DNA of 64,000 bases, taken from Paramagnetospirillum magnetotacticum MS-1 (GTDB lineage: Bacteria > Pseudomonadota > Alphaproteobacteria > Rhodospirillales > Magnetospirillaceae). Shown here in pieces: positions 10,508 to 19,686 of the stretch (position 1 is the stretch's first letter; every line of letters starts with the position of its first letter). The notes under the pieces are model-generated. The model ran no database searches. It had not been told where the DNA came from and was given only the letters and a program-made list of their open reading frames with translations. The stretch covers positions 230,138 through 294,137 of the forward strand of contig NZ_JXSL01000009.1 in assembly GCF_000829825.1 (NCBI RefSeq), in the 5' to 3' direction. Made by a program: the position numbers and the translations under genes.

Positions 10508-11674
10508 CTACAGACCCTTTTCGAAATCGGCGGGAGCCCGCATATAGGCGCCGAAAACGTCGGGCAGCTTGGCGCGCAGATCCGCGTCCGGGTCTTCCTG
10601 GTCCAGCTTCCACATCTTGATCTTCTCGCAGAAGATCTTGATCAGCTTCTTGTTGCCGGGCACGCCGAAGATTTCCGCGAATTTCTCCTCGCCCAGCTTT
10701 TCCGTGCCGATTTCCAGGAAGATGGGAATCTGGGAATAGTTCAGGAAGCGGACGATCTGGTTGATGGCCTCGCCCGAGAGGATGTGCAGATGGGTGGCCA
10801 ACTGCTCCAGATCCTTGGCGTTCTGGACCTCCATGGCCTCCAGGCGCTCGCAGTCGACGCACATTTCCCAGAACTTCTCGCCCATCTTGTCGTAGACGGT
10901 GCCGTGCAGATAGTCGTAGCGGTCCTTACCCAGGAAGGCCACGCCCTTGGCGGCCAGGGGCTGGGTATCGAGCATTTCGCGCATCATGGAATCCGACAGG
11001 ATGCGCTTGGCCTGATCCATGGAATGGCGGCCGATATCGGCCAGGGCGGCGATACCCTCGGGGGTGCGCAAGGTGGTGACGCCCAGCCCCATCTCGCGGA
11101 TCAGCTTGACCGGCAGTTCGGCGAAACAGGGGATCAGCGGCACCTGCCAGTCGTAATCCAGATAATCTTTGATGGCGCCATAGAACTGGTCGGCCTGGGT
11201 GGGCGAAGGCTTGGGGACTTCCATGTCGCCCCATTTGCCCGAGACCAGGGATTGGATCTTCTCCAGAAGGGTCTTGGGCTCTTTCTTCACGGCCACGGGG
11301 GCGGCGGGCTTGTCAGCGGTGCCGAAACGCTTTTCGGCATAGGCCTTGGCGCCCGAGCGCACCACCATGGAAATCACCTGATTGAGCGAGCGCTCGCAGC
11401 GCAGAACGCCGTCATCGGTGGTCACCGGATCGCCGTTCTTGTCGATCAGCAGATCCTGGAACTGCTCGCGCTTGGTCTTGACCAGCTGCATGCAGGCGTA
11501 AAGCAGATCAGGGGTGGCCAAAACCGAGGCATAGGGATTGGGAAAGGCGGCCAGGGCGGGAATCAGCTGAGTGACACGGGCGGTCACCGGTCCCTTGATG
11601 GTGGTGACGATTTCCTTGCGGTTGGCCGCGTCCTTGTCGAGCGGCTTGGCCGCGGGCTTCGCGCTGCCGGCCAT
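10508..11674 (-). CDS. Conserved protein of unknown function (paralogue of the gene at 53473-54660)
   Basis: About 388 residues, soluble, with no signal peptide. I do not recognise the family. The sequence shares clear segments with the protein encoded at 53473-54660: a cytoplasmic N-terminal GPV..(RV/KL)..L.P.L, then DLL..C..., LL(I/L)D....PV..D, (S/T)VNQ-like RSLNQVISMVVRS, and further on YL..DWQVP(L/I)I. A Lys/Pro linker lies at about 125-150. It starts at ATG 11674 with AAGGGG seven bases upstream. It lies 27 bases downstream of the DUF2336 gene on the same strand, so the two probably form an operon. Its role is unknown; a link with DUF2336 proteins is inferred from adjacency. Confidence 0.75.
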   Translation of the reverse strand: MAGSAKPAAKPLDKDAANRKEIVTTIKGPVTARVTQLIPALAAFPNPYASVLATPDLLYACMQLVKTKREQFQDLLIDKNGDPVTTDDGVLRCERSLNQVISMVVRSGAKAYAEKRFGTADKPAAPVAVKKEPKTLLEKIQSLVSGKWGDMEVPKPSPTQADQFYGAIKDYLDYDWQVPLIPCFAELPVKLIREMGLGVTTLRTPEGIAALADIGRHSMDQAKRILSDSMMREMLDTQPLAAKGVAFLGKDRYDYLHGTVYDKMGEKFWEMCVDCERLEAMEVQNAKDLEQLATHLHILSGEAINQIVRFLNYSQIPIFLEIGTEKLGEEKFAEIFGVPGNKKLIKIFCEKIKMWKLDQEDPDADLRAKLPDVFGAYMRAPADFEKGL

Positions 11675-11701
11675 GGTTTTCCCCTTGTGAAAGTCCCGAC
11701 G

Positions 11702-12817
11702 TCACTCGCCGAGCATGGTGGCTGGCAACTGATTCATCTTGGACAGCAGGTATTCCAGATCGTCGTTCTCGAAATCCACGCCGAGATCGCCGTACTGGGT
11801 CAGGATGCGTTCGATCATCCGGCGCGAGAAGCGCTCGCGGTCATTGGGGCCGCCGTCATATTCCATCTCGTAGGACACGTCGATGGCGGCGCGCATGGCG
11901 GCGTAGAAGGCCTTGGGCAGACCGGCCTTCTCGAACAAGGCCTCGAAACCGCGCTTGCCCGCGTCGTGGATCAGGGTGCGGCAGTTCTCGACCTTGATCT
12001 TGGCCAGCTTGGCGATGGCCACTTCGAAGAAGGTCATATCGCCCATACACACCGAGCGCAGCATGATGGACGGCGTGAGACGCCCCACATTGTAGAGATG
12101 CCCCACCAGCTGGGCCACGTCGCTTTCCGAATTGGACAGGCCCAGAACCGCCAGTTCGCGCGCCTGGATCATCATGGCGGCGGCGGCTTCCGGCGTCAGG
12201 TCGGGACGCGCCATCAGATGCTGGCGCAGATTCTCCGACACCTTGGTCATCAGGCGTTCGGCCACGGTGATGGGCAGCACCTTGCGCTCCACCATGGATT
12301 TGCCCACCTGCTCGGACTCGCCATAGCGGTCGACGACGCGGTTCAGCGCGGCCTCGTTCAGATCGGCGCCTTCGTTGGACACCAGGGTCGCCACGGCGGT
12401 TTCGTTGCCGCTATCGACCAGGGCATCGGCCAGGCTGGCGGAAACATGGCTGCGGCCAGCAACGGCCACCTGCTTTTCCGGGCTTTGGCTGCGCACGATC
12501 TCGATCAGATCCTCGTCGGTCAGAACCTCGGAGAACTGCAGCATGGGCAGCGACACGTCTTCGACGTCGCGGGCCAGGGACATGGCCACGTCATGGGGAA
12601 CCGTCGGGTTCTCCTTGAGCTGGCGGGCCAGGGCCTCCCTGACCCGGACTTCGGCGTCGCGGACCATGAGGCGGAAGATGTCCTCGGCCAGCTTGCGTTC
12701 GCCATCGCTCAATCCCTGGTGTTGGGAGGCAATCTTATCGGCGATTTCGGCACGCACGTCCCCGGTCGGATTGGAGAGCAGGCGCTTGACGTCTTCTTCG
12801 TTGAGTTTCTGGTCCAC
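11702..12817 (-). CDS. DUF2336 domain-containing protein
   Basis: About 371 residues, all helical and soluble, with repeat-like units (LSNPTGDVRAEIADKIA, RDAEVRVREALARQL, RSQSPEKQVAVAGR) typical of the HEAT-like alphaproteobacterial DUF2336 family. Function is not established for the family. GTG 12817 (VDQKLNEEDV) is chosen because DUF2336 proteins start just ahead of this segment; an in-frame GTG at 12862 would add 15 basic residues and cannot be excluded. It is the first gene of a probable two-gene operon with the unknown gene at 10508-11674. Confidence 0.8.
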   Translation of the reverse strand: MDQKLNEEDVKRLLSNPTGDVRAEIADKIASQHQGLSDGERKLAEDIFRLMVRDAEVRVREALARQLKENPTVPHDVAMSLARDVEDVSLPMLQFSEVLTDEDLIEIVRSQSPEKQVAVAGRSHVSASLADALVDSGNETAVATLVSNEGADLNEAALNRVVDRYGESEQVGKSMVERKVLPITVAERLMTKVSENLRQHLMARPDLTPEAAAAMMIQARELAVLGLSNSESDVAQLVGHLYNVGRLTPSIMLRSVCMGDMTFFEVAIAKLAKIKVENCRTLIHDAGKRGFEALFEKAGLPKAFYAAMRAAIDVSYEMEYDGGPNDRERFSRRMIERILTQYGDLGVDFENDDLEYLLSKMNQLPATMLGE

Positions 12818-12898
12818 GGCTGTGTTCTCTTGCCCCTTTCGGCGGACTATACAACGCTTCACCAGCCCTGAACAGGCGGGAAGGCGGCCCGACGCCAG

Positions 12899-13600
12899 TT
12901 ACATCATATCAGACAAAAACGCACTCAGCACCTTCGGGGCTTGGGCTTCGAGCCCGGCCGCATATTGCCCTGTCGCGGCCCGTAATCCCGCCACGGATAA
13001 TCCCGGCGTCGCGCCGATTTCACCGGCATGGCCGATGAACCAGCGCTCCAGCCCGATCCGCGTCGCCTCCACATGAAACTGCAGCCCCAGCCCGGCCCGC
13101 CCCCAGGAAAAGGCCTGGTGACGGGTGATGGGGGTAGAGGCCAGCAAAGTGGCGCCTTCGGGCAGATCGAAGGTGTCGCCGTGCCAATGGAGTACCGGCG
13201 TACCGGTCAGCGCGGCCAGGGGCGAGGCTCGCCCGGCCTCGGTCAGGTCCAGCGCCGACCAGCCGATTTCCTTCACGCCGCCATTGGGATAGACCCTGGC
13301 GCCCAGGGCGCGGGCCATCACTTGCGCCCCGAGACAAATGCCGATGACCGGTCGTCCGGCCCGCAGCCGCGCCTCGATCAGGCGCAACTCGTCTCTCAGA
13401 AAGGGGTAATCGCCATCATCATAGGCGCCGATCGGGCCGCCCAGAACCACCAGAAGATCGACGGTCTGCGCCTCAAGGGCCGAGATGTCGTCAAGACCGG
13501 CCTCCACATAGCGGATGGAATAGCCAGCCGCCTCCAGAGGCGCCTGAAAGCTGCCCAGGTCCTCGAACGCCACATGACGAATGGCGACACAGGTCTTCAT
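12899..13600 (-). CDS. Class I glutamine amidotransferase-like protein
   Basis: About 233 residues. This is a GATase1 fold of the GuaA-related stand-alone type: GGPIGAYDD oxyanion region near 54-62, nucleophile Cys 89 in GICLGAQ, and a His-Val-Glu pair (FHVE) near 174 completing the triad. Such proteins either hydrolyse glutamine or gamma-glutamyl compounds. With no synthase partner adjacent, the substrate is unknown. It starts at ATG 13600 after a run of Gs (GGGGACC). It is separated from the chemoreceptor gene by 95 bases. Confidence 0.85.
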   Translation of the reverse strand: MKTCVAIRHVAFEDLGSFQAPLEAAGYSIRYVEAGLDDISALEAQTVDLLVVLGGPIGAYDDGDYPFLRDELRLIEARLRAGRPVIGICLGAQVMARALGARVYPNGGVKEIGWSALDLTEAGRASPLAALTGTPVLHWHGDTFDLPEGATLLASTPITRHQAFSWGRAGLGLQFHVEATRIGLERWFIGHAGEIGATPGLSVAGLRAATGQYAAGLEAQAPKVLSAFLSDMM

Positions 13601-13695
13601 GGTCCCCCACCGGCCAACCGCTTGCGGCCCTCCCAGGCCGCAGCCCCTTCATACCCGAGCGGCTTGCCTGCGTCGAGGCAGACTTACGGCCTTGG

Positions 13696-15411
13696 TCAGG
13701 CGGCGCGGACGTCCCTGAGGAAGACTTCGATGGTGGAGCGCAGATTGCCCGACTGCTCGGCCAGGGTGCGCGAGGCCTCCAGCACTTCCCGCGAAGAGGC
13801 CCCGGTCTGGTCGGCGGCGTCTTGCACCTGGACCACATTGCCCGACACCTCGGCGGTTCCGGCAGCCGCCTGCTCCACGTTGCGGGCGATTTCCTGGGTG
13901 GCGGCGCCTTGTTCCTCGACGGCATCGGCCACATCGCCGGAGATATTGCCGATTTCCTCGATGACCTTGACGATGCCGCCGATCGTGTCCACCACCCGAT
14001 GGGTCTGATCCTGGATGGCGGCGATCTGGCGGCCGATATCGTCGGTGGCCCTGGCCGTCTGATTGGCCAGATTCTTGACCTCGCCCGCCACCACGGCGAA
14101 TCCCTTGCCCGCCTCTCCGGCGCGGGCCGCCTCGATGGTGGCGTTGAGCGCCAGCAGATTGGTCTGCGACGCGATATCGGTGATCAGATTGATCACGTCG
14201 CCGATCTTCTGGGCGGTCTCGGCCAGTTCGTTGACCACGCCAGCCGCCTTGGCGGCCTCGCCCACCGCCTGTTGCGAGATGGTGGAGGAATGCGCCACCT
14301 GACGTCCGATTTCATTGATGGAGCCCGACAATTCCTCGGCGGCGGCGGCCACGGTCTGGACATTGACCGAGGCTTCTTCCGAGGCGGCGGCCACCGAGGT
14401 CGCCTGATGGCTGGTCTGCTGGGCGGTGGCGCTCATGGCGCCTGCCGTCGATTGCAACTGGCTGGCGGCGGCGGCCACCTCCTTGACCATGGCGCTGGCG
14501 GCGCCATCGAAGTCGCAGCACAGACTGGCGATGCGCTCGGCCCGCTGGCGCGCCGCCTCGTCGGCCCGCTTCTGCTTTTCCTCAAGCTCGTGCTGGCGGA
14601 TCAGATTGGCGCGGAACACCTCCATGGCGGCGGCCATCTCGCCCACCTCGTCGGCGCGATGGGCGGACGGGATCTCCACCGAAGTATCGCCCTTGGACAG
14701 ATGATCCATGGCCCCGGTCATGGCCACCAGCGGCGGCACGATGGACGCCGCGGTGCGCTGGGCGGTGACCAAAGCCATGATCAGGCCCGCGAAGAACACC
14801 CCCACCGCCACCGTGATCATCATATCGACCAGACCAGCAACCTCGCGGGAATCCTCGTCGAGAAGTTGCTTCTGGTTGTCGACCATTCCGCCCGAACGCT
14901 TGCCGTCGGCCCCCTTCGCGCCCGAGAACAGGACCACCAGCCGGTTGACACGGGGAATGGCCTCGCTGACCAGAATTTCCACCCCTTCCCGGGTGGCCCC
15001 CAAGGCTTCGGCCTTGCCCTGGGCGGTCTTGAGTTCCAGCAGCAGCGTGCGCGCCTCGGTCCAGGCGTCCTGGTTGCGTGGATTGGTGAAGCGGGCCACA
15101 AGCCTGTCCATCTCGGCCATCTGAGCCCCCAACTCACCCCAGATCTCCGCCCGCTCCGTCTTGAAGCCATCCTTGCCGGTCAACAGATAGCCGCGCAACG
15201 CAGCCAGGGAGGCGTACATGCGCCCCTCGATGGCGGAACCGGTCTGGGCCACGGGCATGCGCAGGCCGAGCATGCGGTCGGCGGCCCGGTTAACGGCAAG
15301 CGCCTCGACGATGATGGTGCCCGTCACCACGGCGATCAGGGCGCACAAGATTCCGAAACCCAGCCACAACCGCTTACCGATGCGCATCCCAGATTTCACG
15401 GATCCTGACAT
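13696..15411 (-). CDS. Methyl-accepting chemotaxis protein
   Basis: About 571 residues. TM1 lies at about 15-38, a periplasmic four-helix-bundle sensor at about 40-190, TM2 at about 192-215, HAMP, and a cytoplasmic signalling domain with the highly conserved hairpin tip ([20 protein letters not shown]) about two-thirds along. The C terminus (FLRDVRAA) lacks a CheR-binding pentapeptide. The start is ATG 15411; longer readings need a TTG. The ligand is unknown. It will signal to the polar chemosensory array; cheY and cheZ are elsewhere in this window. Confidence 0.92.
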   Translation of the reverse strand: MSGSVKSGMRIGKRLWLGFGILCALIAVVTGTIIVEALAVNRAADRMLGLRMPVAQTGSAIEGRMYASLAALRGYLLTGKDGFKTERAEIWGELGAQMAEMDRLVARFTNPRNQDAWTEARTLLLELKTAQGKAEALGATREGVEILVSEAIPRVNRLVVLFSGAKGADGKRSGGMVDNQKQLLDEDSREVAGLVDMMITVAVGVFFAGLIMALVTAQRTAASIVPPLVAMTGAMDHLSKGDTSVEIPSAHRADEVGEMAAAMEVFRANLIRQHELEEKQKRADEAARQRAERIASLCCDFDGAASAMVKEVAAAASQLQSTAGAMSATAQQTSHQATSVAAASEEASVNVQTVAAAAEELSGSINEIGRQVAHSSTISQQAVGEAAKAAGVVNELAETAQKIGDVINLITDIASQTNLLALNATIEAARAGEAGKGFAVVAGEVKNLANQTARATDDIGRQIAAIQDQTHRVVDTIGGIVKVIEEIGNISGDVADAVEEQGAATQEIARNVEQAAAGTAEVSGNVVQVQDAADQTGASSREVLEASRTLAEQSGNLRSTIEVFLRDVRAA

Positions 15412-15493
15412 TTCGCCCCCCAACTTTGCCCCGATTCGAAGAAAAACCCGCCGTCAGCCAACCTTGATCTTCTTTTGGGGACGATATCAAAAG

Positions 15494-15518
15494 GTGGATA
15501 TGAAAATCCACTTATAAT
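15494..15518 (+). promoter_or_regulatory. Palindromic operator next to a -10 box for the type I secretion operon
   Basis: GTGGAT at 15494-15499 and ATCCAC at 15506-15511 form a perfect inverted repeat with a 6-base spacer. The repeat directly abuts TATAAT at 15513-15518. The palindrome occupies the -35/-10 spacer region, where a repressor would block polymerase. No good -35 hexamer is seen, which would fit activator dependence. The only downstream gene on this strand is the ABC exporter at 15593. Confidence 0.45.
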
Positions 15519-15592
15519 GCGGGCCAGCCCCTGGCGGGCGGGCGCGGTAATTTCCCTTGCATCCCCGGCGGGGCAGGCGACAATCGCCGGTT

Positions 15593-17410
15593 ATGAACAC
15601 CGAGAAGACATCCTGGCTGAAGACCGTCATCGAGCCCTTGCGCACGGTGATGCGCGAATTGCTGGCCGCGTCCCTGTTCATCAATCTGATGGCGCTGGCG
15701 GTCCCCATCTTCGTGATGCAAGTCTATGACCGGGTGATCGGCCATAACGGCACCGCCACCCTGAAGGGACTGGTGATCGGCGTGGCCGTGCTGCTGGCCT
15801 TCGACTGGATCATCCGCACGTCGCGCGGGCGGATCATGCAGACGGCGGCCTTGCGCATCGATGTGGAGATCGGCACCAAGCTGTTCGACAAGATCATGCA
15901 TCTGCCGCTGCGCGCCCTGGAAAGCCGCCCGGCCTCGTTCTGGCAGACCCTGTTCCGCGACGTGGACACCATCCGCAACACGGTGTCGGGCTCCACCGCC
16001 ATCCTTCTGACCGACCTGCCCTTCGTGCTGATCTTCTTAGGGGTGATCTTCGTCATCGGCCGCCCGCTGGCCCTGGTCTTCGTTTTGCTGTTCGTGGCCT
16101 TCCTGGTCCTGGCCTGGCGCTCCGGCGGCGCCATGAAGGAAAGCACCGGCAAGGAAAAGAACGTCCAGCAATCCCGCGACGGACTGGTGGCCGAGATCAT
16201 CGCCGGCCGCGCCACCGTCAAGGCGGTGGCGCTCGACCGCGCCATCCGTCCCATCTGGGAGGAGCGTCAGGCGGGCGCCATCGAACAATCCATCCAGCGC
16301 GGCGCCGTCAACGACGAATATGTCAATCTGGGTCAGATGCTGACCATGCTGGGCAGCGTGCTGCTGACCACGGTGGGCGCGGTCTTTATCATGGACCATG
16401 ACCTGACCATGGGCGCATTGGTGGCCTGCAACATGCTGTCGTCGCGGCTTTACGGCCCCATCAACCAACTGGTGGGGGCCTGGAAGAGCTTTTCCTCGTT
16501 CCGCCAGTCGGTGGACCGCCTGGGCGAGGTCTTCGCCGAGAAGGAGGAGCGCCGCCACAGCGCCATCGCCCGTGAACGCCCCACCGGCCTCATCACGCTG
16601 GAAGACATTTCCTTCGCCTATGACCAGAAGTCCCAGGCGGCGGCGTCCATCGACCGGCTGGAAATCCATCCCGGCGGCATCACCGCCGTGCTGGGCCGCA
16701 ACGGCTCGGGCAAGACCACGCTGCTCAAGATCATCCTAGGCCTTTATCACCCGGCCAAGGGCCGCGTCCTGCTGGATCAGGCCGACATCGCCCAGTTCAC
16801 ACGGTCCGAACTGGCGGGATGGATGGGCTATGTGCCCCAGGAATGCGTGCTGTTCAACGCCTCCATCCGCGACAACATCGTCTATGGCGCGCCCGGTGCC
16901 AGCGACGAGCAGATCCTGGCCGCCGCCAGGGAAGCGGGCGTGCACCAGTATATCGTCGATCTGCCCGACGGCTACGGCACCTCCATCGGCGAGGCCGGGT
17001 CGCGGCTGTCGGCGGGGCAGCGTCAACGCATCGCCATCGCCCGCGCCTTGCTGGGCGACCCGCCCGTTCTGCTGCTGGACGAGCCCTCGGCCAGCCTGGA
17101 CCGCCAGGCCGAGGAGGATCTGCGCAACACCCTGGCCGAGTTGGGCAAGACCCATACGGTAATCATCGTCACCCATTCTCCAGTCCTGCTGCCCATCTGC
17201 CGCGATGTGGTGGTTCTCGATAAGGGAAGCGTCGCCGCCGCTGGTCCGGCGGCCGAGACCCTTCAACGTCTGTTTGGCGCCCGGCCACAGCCTCAGCCCC
17301 CTGCCCAGCCTCAGCCGCAACCGGCCCCGCCCCCACCCCCGCATGTGGTGTCGCAGCCGCCACCGCCGCTGGGCGGCGGCGTGCGCATCGGCGTGGGAGG
17401 CAATTCATGA
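15593..17410 (+). CDS. Type I secretion ABC transporter, permease/ATPase
   Basis: About 605 residues. The membrane domain (about 20-300) has six hydrophobic segments. The ABC domain has Walker A GRNGSGKTT near 368, signature LSAGQRQR near 472 and Walker B LLLDEPSASLD near 494. It belongs to the HlyB/PrtD/LapB exporter family, without an N-terminal C39 peptidase. The C-terminal ~45 residues are Pro/Gln rich, an unusual tail. The start is ATG 15593; an upstream in-frame GTG-like reading (15557) begins in the promoter region. The stop overlaps the adaptor gene. No substrate gene or TolC-like outer-membrane partner lies adjacent. Confidence 0.9.
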   Translation: MNTEKTSWLKTVIEPLRTVMRELLAASLFINLMALAVPIFVMQVYDRVIGHNGTATLKGLVIGVAVLLAFDWIIRTSRGRIMQTAALRIDVEIGTKLFDKIMHLPLRALESRPASFWQTLFRDVDTIRNTVSGSTAILLTDLPFVLIFLGVIFVIGRPLALVFVLLFVAFLVLAWRSGGAMKESTGKEKNVQQSRDGLVAEIIAGRATVKAVALDRAIRPIWEERQAGAIEQSIQRGAVNDEYVNLGQMLTMLGSVLLTTVGAVFIMDHDLTMGALVACNMLSSRLYGPINQLVGAWKSFSSFRQSVDRLGEVFAEKEERRHSAIARERPTGLITLEDISFAYDQKSQAAASIDRLEIHPGGITAVLGRNGSGKTTLLKIILGLYHPAKGRVLLDQADIAQFTRSELAGWMGYVPQECVLFNASIRDNIVYGAPGASDEQILAAAREAGVHQYIVDLPDGYGTSIGEAGSRLSAGQRQRIAIARALLGDPPVLLLDEPSASLDRQAEEDLRNTLAELGKTHTVIIVTHSPVLLPICRDVVVLDKGSVAAAGPAAETLQRLFGARPQPQPPAQPQPQPAPPPPPHVVSQPPPPLGGGVRIGVGGNS

Positions 17411-19140
17411 CCCAGCCCCCGCCTTCACCGCCCCAGGCCCTGGGCCAGATCACTCCGGTCAAGGTTCCCGCCGATCAGGCCATTGCCGGCACGCCGCCGC
17501 CAGGCGCGGGCGCGGGCCCGCAAAATGGTCCCTCGGGCGAACAGCCGCAGATGACCCAGGAACAGATGATGCAGGCCATGGCCGCCATGATGGGCGGCGG
17601 CGGCGGTCCGCCTGGCGGACCGAAAGGACCGCCGCCCACCGCCATGCAATCCATTCGGAGTGGGCTTGTCACCTTCTGGAAGACCCTGTGCTGGCTGATG
17701 GCCGCCCCGGAAAAGCCCGAGGATGCCCCCACCGGTCTGCTGGCCTGGCCGCGCCGCATCCTGATCGGCACCCGCGACTGGTTCCTGCCCGCCATGAATC
17801 CCATCGGACCGGCGCCGTTGCAGGATTATCACGCGCCCCAATTCGGCTCGCGCCTTTACGCCCTGGCCAATTCCTATCCCCTGCCCACCTGGCGGCCCCT
17901 GGCCCGCGTGGTGATGAGCCTGACCGGAATCTTCATCGTCTGGGCCTTCGTCTCCCATCTGGACGAAGTAGCCATCGCCGAGGGCGAGGTCGTTCCCGAA
18001 GGCAAGGTCAAGGTCATCCAGCACCTGGAAGGCGGCGTGGTGCGCGAGATCATGGTCACCGATGGCTCGGAGGTCAAAGAGGGCGCACCGCTGATCCTGC
18101 TGGACCTGCCGGTCAGTTCGCTCAACAAGGAGGAATTGCAGGCCCGCATGGACGGCTACATGCTTCAGCGCGCCCGCCTCGAAGCCGAGTTGAACGACAA
18201 GCCGGTGGCCTTCCCCGAGGAGGAAGCCAAGCGCCAGCCCGCCCTGGTGGAATCCGAGCGCCGTTCGTTCGAAGCCCGCCGCCAGGCCCTTAACGCGACC
18301 CTGACCGTGCTTCGCGATCAAGTCCGCCAGAAGGGCCTGGAAGTACAGGAATACGAAACCAAATCGCGGTCCATCACCACCAGCCTGCGCCTTTCCCAGG
18401 AAAGGCTGGTCATGTCCACCGACCTGATCAAGGCCGGTCTGGCCTCGAAGATGGACCACGTCCAGATCCAGTCCCAGGTGGAGGACCTGAAGGGCCAGCT
18501 TGAATCCGTGCGCGCCTCCATTCCCCGCGCCGAAGCCGCCCAACAGGAGGCCAAGGGCCGGGTCGCCGAGGAAATGGCCCGTTTCCAGCGCACCGCCCAA
18601 AGCGAAATGTCCGAGGCCGAACTCAATATCGCGCGGACCCGGGAACTGTTCATCCAGGCCACCGACCAGCAACGCCGCACCTTGATCGCCAGCCCCATCG
18701 ACGGCATCGTCAAGAATATGCGCTCCAACACCATCGGCGGCGTGGTTCGCCCCGGCGATCCCATCATGGAGATCGTTCCCTTGCACGAACGCCTTCAGGT
18801 GGATGCCAAGCTCAATCCCATGGATCGCGGCTATGTCCAGGAAGGCCAGCGCGCCACGGTGAAGATCAGCGCCTATGACTACACCACCTATGGCGGCCTG
18901 GACGGCGATGTCATCTTGGTGGCGCCCGACACCACCGTGCCCCAGACCCCCAACGCCCAGCCCTATTACCGGGTGGTGGTCCAGACCGACCGCGCCTATA
19001 TCGGCGACGAACAGGCCAAGCGACTGATCAGCGCGGGCATGCAGGCCACGGTGGAAATCCACACCGGCACCCGCTCCATCATGGAATTCCTGATCAAGCC
19101 GGTGATCAAACTGCGTCACGAGGCGTTCCGGGAACGGTAG
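17407..19140 (+). CDS. Type I secretion membrane fusion protein (HlyD family)
   Basis: About 577 residues. It has a Pro/Gly/Met-rich cytoplasmic N terminus (about 1-85) and one TM (about 170-185, VVMSLTGIFIVWAFVSHL). A biotinyl-lipoyl-like half motif follows (EGEVVPEGKVKVIQHLEGG), then long coiled coils (about 260-420), the second lipoyl half (IASPIDGIVKNM) and a beta-barrel end. The adaptor links the inner-membrane ABC exporter to an outer-membrane channel. The start ATG overlaps the upstream stop (ATGA), so the pair is translationally coupled. The N-terminal cytoplasmic arm is longer than usual for HlyD proteins. Confidence 0.92.
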   Translation: MTQPPPSPPQALGQITPVKVPADQAIAGTPPPGAGAGPQNGPSGEQPQMTQEQMMQAMAAMMGGGGGPPGGPKGPPPTAMQSIRSGLVTFWKTLCWLMAAPEKPEDAPTGLLAWPRRILIGTRDWFLPAMNPIGPAPLQDYHAPQFGSRLYALANSYPLPTWRPLARVVMSLTGIFIVWAFVSHLDEVAIAEGEVVPEGKVKVIQHLEGGVVREIMVTDGSEVKEGAPLILLDLPVSSLNKEELQARMDGYMLQRARLEAELNDKPVAFPEEEAKRQPALVESERRSFEARRQALNATLTVLRDQVRQKGLEVQEYETKSRSITTSLRLSQERLVMSTDLIKAGLASKMDHVQIQSQVEDLKGQLESVRASIPRAEAAQQEAKGRVAEEMARFQRTAQSEMSEAELNIARTRELFIQATDQQRRTLIASPIDGIVKNMRSNTIGGVVRPGDPIMEIVPLHERLQVDAKLNPMDRGYVQEGQRATVKISAYDYTTYGGLDGDVILVAPDTTVPQTPNAQPYYRVVVQTDRAYIGDEQAKRLISAGMQATVEIHTGTRSIMEFLIKPVIKLRHEAFRER

Positions 19141-19162
19141 TCGGAGAAATTTACGCAGGTCC

Positions 19163-19189
19163 TGTCACATCCTCCCCGGCCCGCGCGTC
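19163..19189 (+). promoter_or_regulatory. ECF41-type sigma factor promoter
   Basis: TGTCACA at 19163-19169, exactly 16 bases, then CGTC at 19186-19189. This matches the target promoter described for ECF41 sigma factors (TGTCACA-N16-CGTC). It lies 36 bases ahead of the AhpD-like gene that precedes an ECF41 gene, so the operon is very probably autoregulated. Confidence 0.8.
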
Positions 19190-19224
19190 ATCAAGGCGTA
19201 TCTCACCGCACAAGGATCGCCTTC

Positions 19225-19665
19225 ATGGACACGCGTTTCGACATCACCACCTTGGCGCCCCAGGCCTATCAGGGGCTCTATGCCGTCTCGGACATTCTGG
19301 CCGGGTCCAGCCTGGGGGCCGGGTTCAAGCATCTGATCGACCTTCGGGTCTCGCAACTCAACAACTGCCATTTCTGCCAGAATCTGCACCGCGAATGGGG
19401 CCTGCGCGACGGCGTCACCGAAGAGCAATTGGCCGCCGTGGCCCAGTGGCCCGTTTCGCCCCTGTTCGACGAAGGCCAAAGGGCCGCCTTCGCCTGGGCC
19501 GAGGCGCTGACCCGCCAGGACGAGGACAAGGTCCCCGGCCTGCTGGCCGAATTACGCCGCCACCATGCCGACACTTTCATCGCCGAGCTCACCATGACCA
19601 TCGCGGTGATCAATGCCTGGAACCGGGTCGGCATCTCGGCCTATGCGGTGGGGCCCCATGGCTGA
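19225..19665 (+). CDS. Carboxymuconolactone decarboxylase / AhpD-like protein
   Basis: About 146 residues with the AhpD redox signature C48-H-F-C51-x3-His55 in an all-helical fold. Proteins of this family in ECF41 operons are the C member of the COE set (carboxymuconolactone decarboxylases, oxidoreductases, epimerases) that accompanies these sigma factors. The physiological substrate is unknown; peroxidase or disulfide chemistry is suggested by the two cysteines. It starts at ATG 19225 with AAGGATCG upstream, and ends (CCC CAT GGC TGA) inside a 16-base tandem duplication that also carries the start of the next gene. Confidence 0.85.
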   Translation: MDTRFDITTLAPQAYQGLYAVSDILAGSSLGAGFKHLIDLRVSQLNNCHFCQNLHREWGLRDGVTEEQLAAVAQWPVSPLFDEGQRAAFAWAEALTRQDEDKVPGLLAELRRHHADTFIAELTMTIAVINAWNRVGISAYAVGPHG

Positions 19666-19686
19666 GGGACCCCATGGCTGAGGGAC
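19655..19686 (+). repeat. 16-bp perfect tandem duplication at the ahpD-like/ECF41 junction
   Basis: CCCATGGCTGAGGGAC occurs at 19655-19670 and again at 19671-19686. The first copy holds the AhpD-like stop codon. The second holds the sigma factor ATG (19674). The 16-base period shifts frame. Confidence 0.9.

Noticed and set aside
10784..12871. About 695-codon plus-strand open frame opposite the DUF2336 operon
   Set aside because: Antisense composition, no start signal, and it spans two genes with good codon use on the other strand.
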